A DNA stretch of 14,725 nucleotides from an uncultured Clostridium sp. (GTDB taxonomy: Bacteria; Bacillota; Clostridia; Lachnospirales; Lachnospiraceae): assembly GCF_900547735.1 (NCBI RefSeq), contig NZ_URHZ01000107.1:1-14725 (forward strand). Reading direction: 5' to 3'. The notes beneath the pieces were generated by a model that did not search any database, was not told the origin of the DNA, and was given only the letters and a program-made list of their open reading frames with translations. Shown here in pieces: positions 7,496-14,581 of the stretch. Position numbers and translations under genes: made by a program. Position 1 is the stretch's first letter. Each line of letters opens with the position of its first letter.

Positions 7496-8989
7496 TTATT
7501 CTCTGTTTGTTGCATACGTCATCATGGATTCCTGGGAGAATTCTTCCTCGGACAGTTCGCCGGTGATTTTTCCCTCGCACATGACATAGCATCTGTTGCA
7601 CATATTGATAATCTCCGGGAGTTCCGAAGAAACCATAATAATCGAAACGCCGTTTGCCGCCAGCTCGTCGATGATGGCGTATATCTCCGCCTTGGAGCCT
7701 ACGTCGATGCCCCTCGTCGGCTCATCCAGGATAATGACCTTTGGATTCTTTGCCAGCCATTTACTCAAAACCACCTTCTGCTGGTTGCCGCCGCTTAAGT
7801 TGCCGGCCAGCTGTTTGGCCGATGTGATTTTAATGGAAAATTTCTTTCTGTAATCCTCCACCATCCTGTCCCAGTCCGCCTGTTTTACACCGACTCCCTT
7901 TATAAAATCGCTGAGACAGACAAGGCCCATGTTGAACTTCACATCATTTTTGAGAATCAGCCCCTCGTCCCTTCTGTCCTCCGAGACATAGACGATGCCG
8001 TTGTCGATGGCGTCCTGGGGCCTCCTGATTTCCAGCTTTTTGCCGTCCAGGAAAATCTCGCCGCCGGATTTCTGGTAAGCTCCGAATATGGTCTTCATCA
8101 GTTCCGTTCTTCTGGCCCCGACAAGGCCCGCGAACCCGACAATCTCGCCGTACCTGGCATGGAAATTCACGTCTTTGAAATACTTCTCATGCTCCAGGCC
8201 CTTTACTTCGAGGGAAATTCCCTTAATCTCGTGTTTGTTTCTCGTATAGTAGCTGCTCAGTTCGCGGCCTACCATCATCTTGATCAGCTCATCCTTGTCC
8301 GCCTCGGGCGTCGGAACGTCGCCAATCATCTTGCCGTCACGCAGAACCACGATCCGGTCGGTAATGGCGAAGAGTTCTTCCAGCCTGTGGGAAATGTAGA
8401 TGATCCCCACTCCTTTTTTCTTCAGCAGCCTGATAATGTCGAACAGCGTCTCCACCTCGCCCTGGGAAAGGGAGGAGGTCGGCTCATCCATAACCACGAT
8501 TCTGGCCTCGGCCGACACGGCCTTGATGATCTCCACAAGCTGCTGCATACCGATGGATAAGTCCTCCACAAGCTGATCCGCCCGGAGGTTTAAGTGCAGA
8601 TCGTCTATGACCTTCTGCGTCTCCTGCTCCATCCGTTTTGCATCGACAAGCCCGAATTTATCTTTGAGCTCACGCCCCATAAAAACATTTGCCGCAATTG
8701 TCCTGGCCGGCACCAGAATGATTTCCTGATGGATAATTCTGATTCCGTTCGCCCCCGCCACGGCGGCAGAATGTATATTTTTCAATTCCCCGTTTATATG
8801 TATTTCGCCGGAATCCGCTTTGTAGATTCCGCCCAGTATCTTGATTAATGTTGATTTACCGGCTCCGTTTTCACCGAGGATGGCTACCACTTCCCCTTCT
8901 CCGACAGAGAGGTTTACACCGGTCAGTACTACGTTTGAAGCAAATGCTTTTGTTATATTCTGCATCTGTAAGAGTTTTGTTTCGCCCAT
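7496..8989 (-). CDS. Sugar ABC transporter ATP-binding protein, two ATPase domains (RbsA/MglA-like)
   Basis: This energises sugar import together with the permease and binding lipoprotein. Domain 1 has Walker A GENGAGKS (39-46), Q-loop Gln88, signature LSIGMQQ (144-150), Walker B VVMDEP with Asp168-Glu169, and switch His201. Domain 2 begins around residue 255. As usual in this family its Walker A is degenerate, GLVGARRTE (288-296), without the lysine. Its signature LSGGNQQ (398-404) and Walker B IILDEPTRG (419-427) are intact. SEDRRDEGL (336-344) is another family hallmark. The 497 residues are the usual length. The start at 8989 has only GAGGT five bases upstream, weaker than its neighbours. 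A 401-base gap separates it from the binding-protein gene. Confidence 0.93.
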   Translation of the reverse strand: MGETKLLQMQNITKAFASNVVLTGVNLSVGEGEVVAILGENGAGKSTLIKILGGIYKADSGEIHINGELKNIHSAAVAGANGIRIIHQEIILVPARTIAANVFMGRELKDKFGLVDAKRMEQETQKVIDDLHLNLRADQLVEDLSIGMQQLVEIIKAVSAEARIVVMDEPTSSLSQGEVETLFDIIRLLKKKGVGIIYISHRLEELFAITDRIVVLRDGKMIGDVPTPEADKDELIKMMVGRELSSYYTRNKHEIKGISLEVKGLEHEKYFKDVNFHARYGEIVGFAGLVGARRTELMKTIFGAYQKSGGEIFLDGKKLEIRRPQDAIDNGIVYVSEDRRDEGLILKNDVKFNMGLVCLSDFIKGVGVKQADWDRMVEDYRKKFSIKITSAKQLAGNLSGGNQQKVVLSKWLAKNPKVIILDEPTRGIDVGSKAEIYAIIDELAANGVSIIMVSSELPEIINMCNRCYVMCEGKITGELSEEEFSQESMMTYATNRE

Positions 8990-9017
8990 ATGCTACCTCG
9001 TATTCCCTGAAATGTTT

Positions 9018-9165
9018 CTATCTGCGTAACGGTTCAGACAGAATGAACTGTTACGGCATTCGGCTAATGAAATCGCTGCGCGCTGAGCCGAGTGCTTGCT
9101 GCCACTAACTTTTTGTACGGTCAGCGCAGTAAATGCGCAGACCTGTCTGAACTGTTCCTATCTGC
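9018..9165. repeat. MITE-like or REP-like structured element with direct-repeat edges
   Basis: Arms 9026-9041 and 9143-9158 are inverted repeats (14 of 16 positions), sharing GTTCAGACAG/CTGTCTGAAC exactly. The 8-mer CTATCTGC occurs at both edges (9018-9025 and 9158-9165), like a target-site duplication, though it overlaps the right arm by one base. Inside are three further stems: CGTAAC...GTTACG with GTTCA...TGAAC (9025-9054), TCGGCT-type pairing around 9060-9090, and GCGCA/TGCGC (9124-9138). The element has no coding capacity. It could be a dispersed intergenic repeat or a folded RNA element. Confidence 0.55.
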
Positions 9166-9219
9166 ACGTGACCTCTTTAGGACTTCTCTCCCATCTGTTT
9201 CACTGAATGATAAATGGTC

Positions 9220-9243
9220 CGGCTCAAATCTTGTTTTGAGCCG
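9220..9243 (-). other. Intercistronic stem-loop
   Basis: A 9-bp perfect stem CGGCTCAAA/TTTGAGCCG has a 6-base loop. It can be extended by GGT/ACC across one mismatch (9216-9247). No T-run follows on the minus strand, so it is more likely an mRNA stabilising or processing hairpin protecting the binding-protein transcript than a terminator. Confidence 0.55.
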
Positions 9244-9390
9244 AACCACGTAATCAAAAACTCTGCTGCTACGCTCCAGGCCGGCAGCTCCCGTGGGGGC
9301 GGCGCTGAAAGGTAACATATTTTACACGTCAGCCAATTCTATGTCATTCATTGTCATCCTGTTACAAAATTGTTCTCTGTCTGACTGTGG

Positions 9391-10437
9391 TTAGTCAAGG
9401 GAATCCCATGCGTCAAGATCGTATTTGTCGATGTTGTCCGCCGTAATGCTGTAGGATTCGATGCTTGTGTTGAATGTAATTTCTTTTCCGTTTAAAAGAT
9501 CAACGGCTTCTTTGACTCCCATGTATCCCATGTATGTAGGTCTCTGAGCGGAGCTCTGTACCATTGTGCCGTCTTTGATGGCATGTTTTCCGATTGGAGC
9601 GCCGTCTTTGCCGAGGATGTCGATGGTTCCCGTCTTGCCTGCTTCTTCTACCGCCTGTACTGCGCCTAAAGCGGATGTATCGTTGATTGCGTAGATTACA
9701 TCGATGTTGTCATGAGCCTGAAGGGCATCGGATACAACTTCGAATGCTGCGTCTGTGGCGCCTTTGCCTTCTACTACCTGAACTTCTACGAATGCGTCCG
9801 GATTTTCTACGTTTTCTTTAATTCCCTGCCAGAATCCGTCTACGTTGATGATGCAGGATTCAGCCGTCTGAAGGTGAACGATCAGGATGTTTGCTCCGTC
9901 CGGATGATGCTCTGCAACCCACTGTCCTGAAAGGTATCCAAGCTGTGTATTGTCGGAAGCGATGATTCCGTCTACCAGTTCGTAATCTTCTTCTTTGATA
10001 ACGTTGTCTACGTTGATGACTTTTACGCCTGCGTCCTTACATGTCTGAAGTACGGTCTGTGCTCCTGCGGAATCGTATGGGATGTATACGAGTGCGTTAA
10101 TTCCGCTTGCGATCATATCGTCAATCTGGGAAGCCTGTTTGGTCGGGTCGTTCTGCGGGTCAAAGTAAATCAGCTCGCATCCCAGTTCCTCACATGCTGT
10201 CTGGACACCCGTTAAAACTGCGGTGAAGTATTCGTTTGTCAATGTGTATGGAGAAAAACCGATTGTGTAATTCCCCTCTTTTGCCGCTTCCTTTACAGCC
10301 TCGGTCACTGCATCTGCAGCCGCTTCTGCTGTGGACTCTGCCGGAGCCGCCGTTGTTTCGGCTGCTTTCTGTCCGCCGCAGGCTGTCATGGAAAGTACCA
10401 TTGCACCTGCTAAAATCACAGATAATAATTTTTTCAT
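9391..10437 (-). CDS. Sugar-binding lipoprotein of the ABC importer (RbsB-like)
   Basis: This extracellular, membrane-anchored binding protein would deliver a sugar to the permease. It has a lipoprotein signal, MKKLLSVILAGAMVLSMTAC, with lipobox Cys20. An Ala/Thr/Glu linker of about 35 residues follows, then a periplasmic-binding-protein type I fold (about 57-348). The fold resembles E. coli RbsB by block order: FDPQNDPTKQ (92-101), ASDN (160-163), INDTSALGA (251-259) and LGKDGAP (275-281). The RbsB ribose contacts Arg90 and Arg141 appear to be replaced here (Asn145 and Ile197/Asn198 by eye alignment), so the ligand is probably not ribose. The ATG has AAGGAGG eight bases upstream. As the first gene after the operon promoter and followed by hairpins, it is probably the most highly expressed. 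Confidence 0.92.
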   Translation of the reverse strand: MKKLLSVILAGAMVLSMTACGGQKAAETTAAPAESTAEAAADAVTEAVKEAAKEGNYTIGFSPYTLTNEYFTAVLTGVQTACEELGCELIYFDPQNDPTKQASQIDDMIASGINALVYIPYDSAGAQTVLQTCKDAGVKVINVDNVIKEEDYELVDGIIASDNTQLGYLSGQWVAEHHPDGANILIVHLQTAESCIINVDGFWQGIKENVENPDAFVEVQVVEGKGATDAAFEVVSDALQAHDNIDVIYAINDTSALGAVQAVEEAGKTGTIDILGKDGAPIGKHAIKDGTMVQSSAQRPTYMGYMGVKEAVDLLNGKEITFNTSIESYSITADNIDKYDLDAWDSLD

Positions 10438-10487
10438 AAAAATATCCTCCTTCTCGCTTTTTTTGAATCAGCTGAGCTCTATTTGAT

Positions 10488-10502
10488 TGTACGAACATAT
10501 TA
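10488..10502. promoter_or_regulatory. Predicted DeoR-family operator at the sugar operon promoter
   Basis: The + strand reads TGTACGAACATATTA. The 11-mer ACGAACATATT (10491-10501) recurs exactly in the regulator's own promoter (11812-11822). It overlaps the -10 hexamer and the start-point region, a position expected for repression. GTTCG/CGAAC half-sites are known in DeoR-family operators such as that of E. coli GlpR. Confidence 0.6.
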
Positions 10503-10525
10503 GCACATCGGTTTTTGTACTTCAA
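10497..10525 (-). promoter_or_regulatory. Promoter of the sugar operon
   Basis: On the minus strand, -35 TTGAAG (10520-10525), a 17-base spacer and -10 TAATAT (10497-10502) precede the binding-protein start by about 60 bases. The predicted transcription start is near 10489. Confidence 0.55.
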
Positions 10526-10577
10526 TGCCAATTATGCCTAAATTTAAACGTCATTTTTTGTCATAATTGTACAGTTA

Positions 10578-10706
10578 ACGTTCGATTTTTTATTTATTTT
10601 TGTTCCTTTATGTTCGATATTGAATTTTTTTCCGAGTCAAATGAGAACAGCTTGCGTTTCAAAGGGAGCCGCCGGATTGTTCGATGTTCGTTTTAGTTCG
10701 TTTCAT
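10578..10706. promoter_or_regulatory. Cluster of GTTCG half-sites upstream of the operon promoter
   Basis: GTTCG occurs on the + strand at 10580, 10612, 10679, 10686 and 10696. The last three are packed within 22 bases. ATGTTCGTTTT (10684-10694) is the exact reverse complement of AAAACGAACAT in the regulator promoter (11809-11819). These are probably auxiliary operators allowing looping or cooperative binding. Confidence 0.5.
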
Positions 10707-10797
10707 TCAGGGGAAATGATTGGTTTTGGGAGAAAAAAAAAGAATTTTTTCGGCGCCGCAACACCGGAATATGCTGGAGGAAGCCGGAGGGATGGTG

Positions 10798-10853
10798 GTT
10801 GCAGGCGGCCCGAGGTACGGTGTTGCAGGCGGCCCGGGGTACGGTGGTTGCAG
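10798..10853. repeat. 24/25-bp GC-rich tandem repeat, about 2.3 copies
   Basis: Copy 1 (10798-10821) and copy 2 (10822-10846) differ by one substitution and one extra base. A third partial copy, GTTGCAG, lies at 10847-10853. An inverted segment GCAACACCG (10758-10766) pairs with CGGTGTTGC at 10818-10826. No reading frame here resembles a protein. Confidence 0.8.
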
Positions 10854-10900
10854 AAACAACGAAAAGTACGCTTTGCGAACTTTTCATTGCCGCTCAATGC

Positions 10901-10933
10901 AAAAAGCGCTGCAGGCCGTGCCCGCAGCGCTTT
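10901..10933 (-). terminator. Intrinsic terminator of the DeoR-family regulator gene
   Basis: A 10-bp perfect stem AAAGCGCTGC/GCAGCGCTTT (10903-10912 with 10924-10933) has an 11-base loop. On the minus strand a run of five T residues (10901-10905) ends the stem. It lies about 45 bases after the regulator stop codon and separates the regulator transcript from the sugar operon. Confidence 0.85.
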
Positions 10934-10978
10934 CCTATCTGTTCGCGTCCTAATTTCTACCGGCCGCTCTGTCATCCG

Positions 10979-11743
10979 TCACGCGATTATGACTTCCACA
11001 TTGTACTTTCTTAGCAGGTTCATTCCCTCCTCGTCGATCCCCGCGTCGGTGATTACCGCATCCACCTGGGAAAGGGCGGCAAATTCATTTAGGTCGTAGG
11101 TGTTGAATTTGGATGAATCCGTCAGCAGATATATCCTCTTGGCCACGGAAAAAATAGAGCTTTTGAATCTGGCCTCCGGTGAGTATCCGTCATAGAGCCG
11201 TCCGTCCGTTCCGATGGCAGCGGCGCCGAGAAATGCCGTGTCGAGCTGGTACTTCCTGATCTGTTCTTCGGCCACGCTGCCGGAGCTGCAATTGGTGATG
11301 CGTATCATCTCGCCGCCCAGCATAATGACGGAGAGATTGTCGAAGGAAAGGGCGTGTTCCGCTACCTTCAGATGGTTTGTCACGATCACCGCCCGCGTCT
11401 CGTCGTCCATATAGTTCAGAATGATTCTCGTCGTGGAGCCCGCGTCGATGAAAATCCTCTGACCGTTTTTTATAAGGGTGGCCGCTTTTGCCGCAATCTT
11501 CTCTTTGGCCTCTTTGTTGGAAATACGGGATTCATCAAATGAAATCATCCTGACAACAGGCTGGTTCGCCATCAGCGCCCCTCCATGGGTTCTTGTAATA
11601 TTATACTGCCGGGCCAGGAGATTCAAATCCCTGCGCACCGTCATCTCGGAAATTCCGAACCGCTTTGCCAGTTCATTCACCTCTACCTTATGCTGCTTCT
11701 GCAGAATGTCAAGTATGGCCAGACATCTTTCGCTCTTGTTCAC
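10979..11743 (-). CDS. DeoR/GlpR-family transcriptional regulator
   Basis: This DNA-binding repressor has an N-terminal winged helix-turn-helix (about 5-58) with the family hallmark SEMTVRRDLNLL (32-43) and THGGA (52-56). The C-terminal sensor domain, related to phosphosugar isomerases, has FIDAGSTT (98-105), VTNHLKVAEH (121-130), MLGG (141-144), FLGAAAIG (171-178) and LLTDSSKF (206-213). The 254 residues are the usual length. The start is GTG at 11743, with GGATGG seven bases upstream. An ATG just upstream is out of frame and soon hits a stop. Such regulators usually sense a phosphorylated sugar intermediate, here plausibly a kinase product of the downstream operon. The shared operator string in its own and the operon promoter supports autoregulation and operon control. 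Confidence 0.9.
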   Translation of the reverse strand: MNKSERCLAILDILQKQHKVEVNELAKRFGISEMTVRRDLNLLARQYNITRTHGGALMANQPVVRMISFDESRISNKEAKEKIAAKAATLIKNGQRIFIDAGSTTRIILNYMDDETRAVIVTNHLKVAEHALSFDNLSVIMLGGEMIRITNCSSGSVAEEQIRKYQLDTAFLGAAAIGTDGRLYDGYSPEARFKSSIFSVAKRIYLLTDSSKFNTYDLNEFAALSQVDAVITDAGIDEEGMNLLRKYNVEVIIA

Positions 11744-11797
11744 GGGGGCACCATCCTTTTTTACAGTTTTTGAGTATTCGTACAGTCTGATACAATT

Positions 11798-11825
11798 ATT
11801 ATAGCATTAAAACGAACATATTCAA
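11798..11825 (-). promoter_or_regulatory. Promoter of the DeoR-family regulator with internal operator
   Basis: On the minus strand, -35 TTGAAT (11820-11825), a 16-base spacer and a perfect -10 TATAAT (11798-11803) precede the GTG start by about 55 bases. The spacer contains ATGTTCGTTTT (11809-11819), so repressor bound there would block RNA polymerase. A second weaker site, TGTACGAATA on the minus strand, lies just downstream near 11772-11783. Confidence 0.65.
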
Positions 11826-11856
11826 GCATATATTCCGACTCTGCGATTCCGTGTGA

Positions 11857-11888
11857 ACAGTAACAAGCCGCCGGCCGCCCGTTACTGT
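11857..11888 (-). other. Hairpin after the P-type ATPase gene
   Basis: An 8-bp perfect stem ACAGTAAC/GTTACTGT (11857-11864 with 11881-11888) encloses a GC-rich 16-base loop. It begins about 20 bases after the ATPase stop codon. It has no T-run on either strand, so at most it is a weak or factor-dependent terminator. Confidence 0.45.
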
Positions 11889-11907
11889 CCGTTCCGGCTC
11901 AAAACAG

Positions 11908-14445
11908 CTAAATGATACCACCCTTTCGTTTCGGCCGGAACCGGGCCGCGAGTTTCACCGCCTCATACCAGAAAACGGAAACCGCGGAGACGGCCACGGA
12001 AACGGCGAGCTGATATGCCGTGAGAGGTTCCAGTTTCAGGAAGCTGCCTGCGGGCGAATAGAATATCACCGCAGGCATAATGAGCATTCCTGCAAATGCA
12101 GCCTGCATCCCCCGATCCTTCAAAAGCCGGAGCAGGGACCGGTATGCAGGCTCTGTATCCGAACAATTGACGAGCACCAGAAACAGGTTTGAAATCATAA
12201 TGACCATCAGTCCCATGGAACGGGAGGCCGCCGCCTTTTCCGGACAGCCTCCCATCCGGCAGTAATAAACGGCAAAGGATGCCAGGGAAATTGCGAGTCC
12301 CTGGAGCACGCTTTTTACCAGTACATGGCGCGTCAGGAGCCTGCCGGAGGCATTTACCGGTGCCCTTTCCATAATCCCTTTTTCAGCGGGCTGACGTTCC
12401 AGAACAATGGAGCAGGTCGGATCGATAATCAGTTCCAGCAGCACGATATGGACGGGCAGCAGCATCTGGGCGTCCGGGGAAGTTTTAAGAAGGGGCGGAA
12501 GAAGGGAGGTAAATATGATGGGCAGATGGATGGTGAGAATATAGCCGACAGCCCGTCGGATATTATCATAAATACGCCTCCCATCTTTCACGGTTTCCAC
12601 GATCGTTGTGAAGTTGTCATCCATCAGAATCAGGTCTGCCGCTTCCCTCGATACCTCGCTTCCCCGCATTCCCATCGCGATTCCGATATCGGCATACTTA
12701 AGGGCCGGTGCGTCGTTGACGCCGTCCCCTGTCATGGCCACCACCTCGCCGTTCTTTTTAAATGCCTTTACGATCCGCATTTTATGCTCCGGAATCACTC
12801 TTGAGAAAACAGACGACGTTTTCACCGCTTCGCACAGTTCTTCCTCCGTCATCTGTGAAAGTTCATCCCCTGTGACGACGGCGCCGCTATCGATTCCAAT
12901 CTGCCCGGCTATCGAAGCCGCCGTCTCCCCGTTATCTCCGGTGATCATGACGACACGGATTCCGGCTTTCCGGCACACCTCAATATCTTCCCGGATTCCC
13001 TCCCTCGGAGGATCGGAAAGACCGATCAGGCCGCAGAGGGCAAGTTCCCAGTCCTCCGGTTCTTCGGGAATATCCTCTTCCCCCATTCCCTGGTCCTCCC
13101 TGCATGCCGCGGCCACCGCAATGACCCGGAGTCCCCTGGCCGCCATGGAGGCGCATGCGCTCAGGGCCTCCTCCTTCTTAGCGCCGTCTTTGCAGATGGC
13201 AATCACTTTCTCCGGCGAACCCTTCACCGCCGCCTCAAGCCGGCCGTTCCGCCGCCAGACATGGCCCATCATCTTTTTCAGGTTGTCAAAGGAGTACTCT
13301 TTCACAAGAGTTCCCTCAAACAGCTCTCCCCCGTCGATTCCATTTTCCCGGCAGTATGCGAGCATCGCCTTCTCCATCGGATCATAGGCCTCCGGCTCAC
13401 ATCCCATTCCCATGGTCTTAAGGAGCTTTCTCCCGTCCTCTTCCACTGCCCATGTCTCCTGCACGCTCATTTTATTCATCGTCAGGGTCCCCGTTTTATC
13501 ACAGCAGAGGACGGTAACCGCCCCCAGCGTCTCCACGGACGGAAGACGGCGCACAAGGGAATGTTTTTTCGCCAGCCTCCAGGCTCCCATGGAGAGAAAC
13601 ACAGTAAGCACCACCGGAAATTCTTCGGGAATCAGGGCCATGGCAAGCGTCACGCCCGACAGGACGCTCCGTGTCATCCTCTCCTGTATTCCGGTTCCCG
13701 GGAGGTTCAGATAAGCAAAAACCACGGCCAGGAGAAACAGTACCGCCGCTATCACGGCACAGCTCCGTACCAGTCCGGCTGTCTGACGCTGCAGCGGTGT
13801 CGGCTCCTCCGGCGCGGAGGCGACACCGAGGCCTATCTTTCCATATTCCGTGTTATTTCCCGTTTTCGTTACCCTTAAGACTGCGTTTCCCTGGACGATA
13901 AGCGTCCCCGCATAGCAGAAATTTCTGCCTTCCGCGGCATTCTCTCCGTCTGCGTCCGTCTTCCAGACGCCCTCCGACTCGCCGGTCAGCATGGATTCAT
14001 CCACACAGAAATCATTGCATGCAATAATTCTCGCATCGGCCGGTACCCGGTTTCCCTCGCAAAGGAAGAAAATATCTCCCGGGACCAGTTCCTCGCCCTG
14101 AATCACCTGCTCCTTTTTATCCCGGAGCACTCTGACACGCGGCGCAGTCATACGTTTCAGGGCGGCCAGCGTGCGGTCCGTTTTCCATTCCTGTATTACG
14201 TCAATCCCGACGACGCCCGTGATAAATACAAACATGACCGCCCCATCCCCCGGCTCCCCCAGGATGAAATATACAATCGCCGCAAAAAAGAGCAGGAGAA
14301 ACATCGGTTCTTTCAGGATGTGGACCGCTTTCTTTATAAATTTTCCTTTTCTTTCGGTTGTCAGTTCATTTTTTCCAAATCGTTCCTGCAATGCTGCAGC
14401 TTCGGCAGAGGTAAGCCCTGCCTGCTCTCTGTCTGTGTCTGCCAT
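11908..14445 (-). CDS. Cation-translocating P-type ATPase (PEEFP subgroup)
   Basis: This is a membrane ATP-driven ion pump of 845 residues. It has an N-terminal cation-ATPase domain, the actuator motif LTGES (153-157), the phosphorylation site CDKTGTLT with Asp316, the nucleotide-binding KGSPE (408-412), TGD (502-504) and the hinge GDGVNDAPAL (573-582). There are about ten membrane segments: two near 47-84, two near 228-285, and six after 630. The M4 ion-site motif is IPEEFP (272-277), M5 reads TIHLPI (638-643) and M6 reads ELIIDPTCS (671-679). It has no heavy-metal-binding N-terminal domain or CPC motif, so copper or zinc export is unlikely. Calcium-pump-like ancestry is clear, but the ion is not. 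The start at 14445 is chosen over a frame opening at 14523 because AGGAGG lies five bases upstream. Nothing functional links it obviously to the sugar genes. Confidence 0.9.
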   Translation of the reverse strand: MADTDREQAGLTSAEAAALQERFGKNELTTERKGKFIKKAVHILKEPMFLLLFFAAIVYFILGEPGDGAVMFVFITGVVGIDVIQEWKTDRTLAALKRMTAPRVRVLRDKKEQVIQGEELVPGDIFFLCEGNRVPADARIIACNDFCVDESMLTGESEGVWKTDADGENAAEGRNFCYAGTLIVQGNAVLRVTKTGNNTEYGKIGLGVASAPEEPTPLQRQTAGLVRSCAVIAAVLFLLAVVFAYLNLPGTGIQERMTRSVLSGVTLAMALIPEEFPVVLTVFLSMGAWRLAKKHSLVRRLPSVETLGAVTVLCCDKTGTLTMNKMSVQETWAVEEDGRKLLKTMGMGCEPEAYDPMEKAMLAYCRENGIDGGELFEGTLVKEYSFDNLKKMMGHVWRRNGRLEAAVKGSPEKVIAICKDGAKKEEALSACASMAARGLRVIAVAAACREDQGMGEEDIPEEPEDWELALCGLIGLSDPPREGIREDIEVCRKAGIRVVMITGDNGETAASIAGQIGIDSGAVVTGDELSQMTEEELCEAVKTSSVFSRVIPEHKMRIVKAFKKNGEVVAMTGDGVNDAPALKYADIGIAMGMRGSEVSREAADLILMDDNFTTIVETVKDGRRIYDNIRRAVGYILTIHLPIIFTSLLPPLLKTSPDAQMLLPVHIVLLELIIDPTCSIVLERQPAEKGIMERAPVNASGRLLTRHVLVKSVLQGLAISLASFAVYYCRMGGCPEKAAASRSMGLMVIMISNLFLVLVNCSDTEPAYRSLLRLLKDRGMQAAFAGMLIMPAVIFYSPAGSFLKLEPLTAYQLAVSVAVSAVSVFWYEAVKLAARFRPKRKGGII

Positions 14446-14481
14446 AGAAACCTCCTGATTCATGTGATATCGGCAAGCGCG

Positions 14482-14512
14482 CATTCTACCCGGAAAACGG
14501 TACCGTAGAATG
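14482..14512 (-). other. Leader hairpin upstream of the P-type ATPase
   Basis: An 8-bp perfect stem CATTCTAC/GTAGAATG (14482-14489 with 14505-14512) directly follows the T-run of the leader terminator. It lies about 25 bases upstream of the ribosome binding site. Confidence 0.5.
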
Positions 14513-14556
14513 AAAAAAAGCACACCTGCGGAACATTAACTGTCCCGCAGATGTGC
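14513..14556 (-). terminator. Intrinsic terminator in the probable ATPase leader (possible attenuator)
   Basis: The stem GCACA-CTGCGG / CCGCAG-TGTGC (14520-14531 with 14545-14556, one mismatch) is followed on the minus strand by seven T residues (14513-14519). It lies 68 bases upstream of the ATPase ATG and downstream of a TATAAT box. It would stop transcripts before the gene unless an antiterminator forms. The alternative is that it ends a gene located outside the window. Confidence 0.75.
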
Positions 14557-14581
14557 TGACGCACTGTCTGCTGCCGCTCTA

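Larger units (their letters stand above)
8990..9390. other. 401-bp structured gap between binding-protein and ATPase genes
   Basis: No convincing gene is present. From the binding-protein end toward the ATPase, the minus strand holds a GC-rich stretch (9265-9305) with only a weak 5-bp stem before TTTTT (9256-9260). A clear hairpin follows (9220-9243), then a compact multi-stem element (9026-9158). No strong promoter was found. The stretch probably lowers downstream expression relative to the binding protein, which ABC systems need in excess. This function is an inference. Confidence 0.6.
10438..10978. other. 541-bp regulatory gap between regulator and sugar operon
   Basis: No convincing gene is present. 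Moving along the minus strand it holds the regulator's terminator (10901-10933), a short hairpin GAAAAGT/ACTTTTC (10861-10885), and a GC-rich tandem repeat (10798-10853). An A/T-rich half (10438-10740) follows with at least six GTTCG/CGAAC half-sites and the operon promoter. The sharp change from GC-rich to AT-rich composition near 10750 is notable. Confidence 0.7.

Noticed and set aside
9256..9288. Intrinsic terminator after the binding-protein gene
   Set aside because: The stem is only 5 bp, and four bases separate it from the T-run. It is too weak to call.
9121..9318. Small minus-strand frame of 65 codons in the structured gap
   Set aside because: It covers hairpins and the element arm, has no ribosome binding site, and resembles no protein.
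10703..10975. Small minus-strand frame of 90 codons after the regulator
   Set aside because: It runs through the terminator and tandem repeat, and its Arg/Pro-rich translation looks non-coding.
12608..13387. 259-codon open frame on the + strand
   Set aside because: It lies wholly antisense to the P-type ATPase, which has every family motif. The Ser/Pro-rich translation is typical of a shadow frame.
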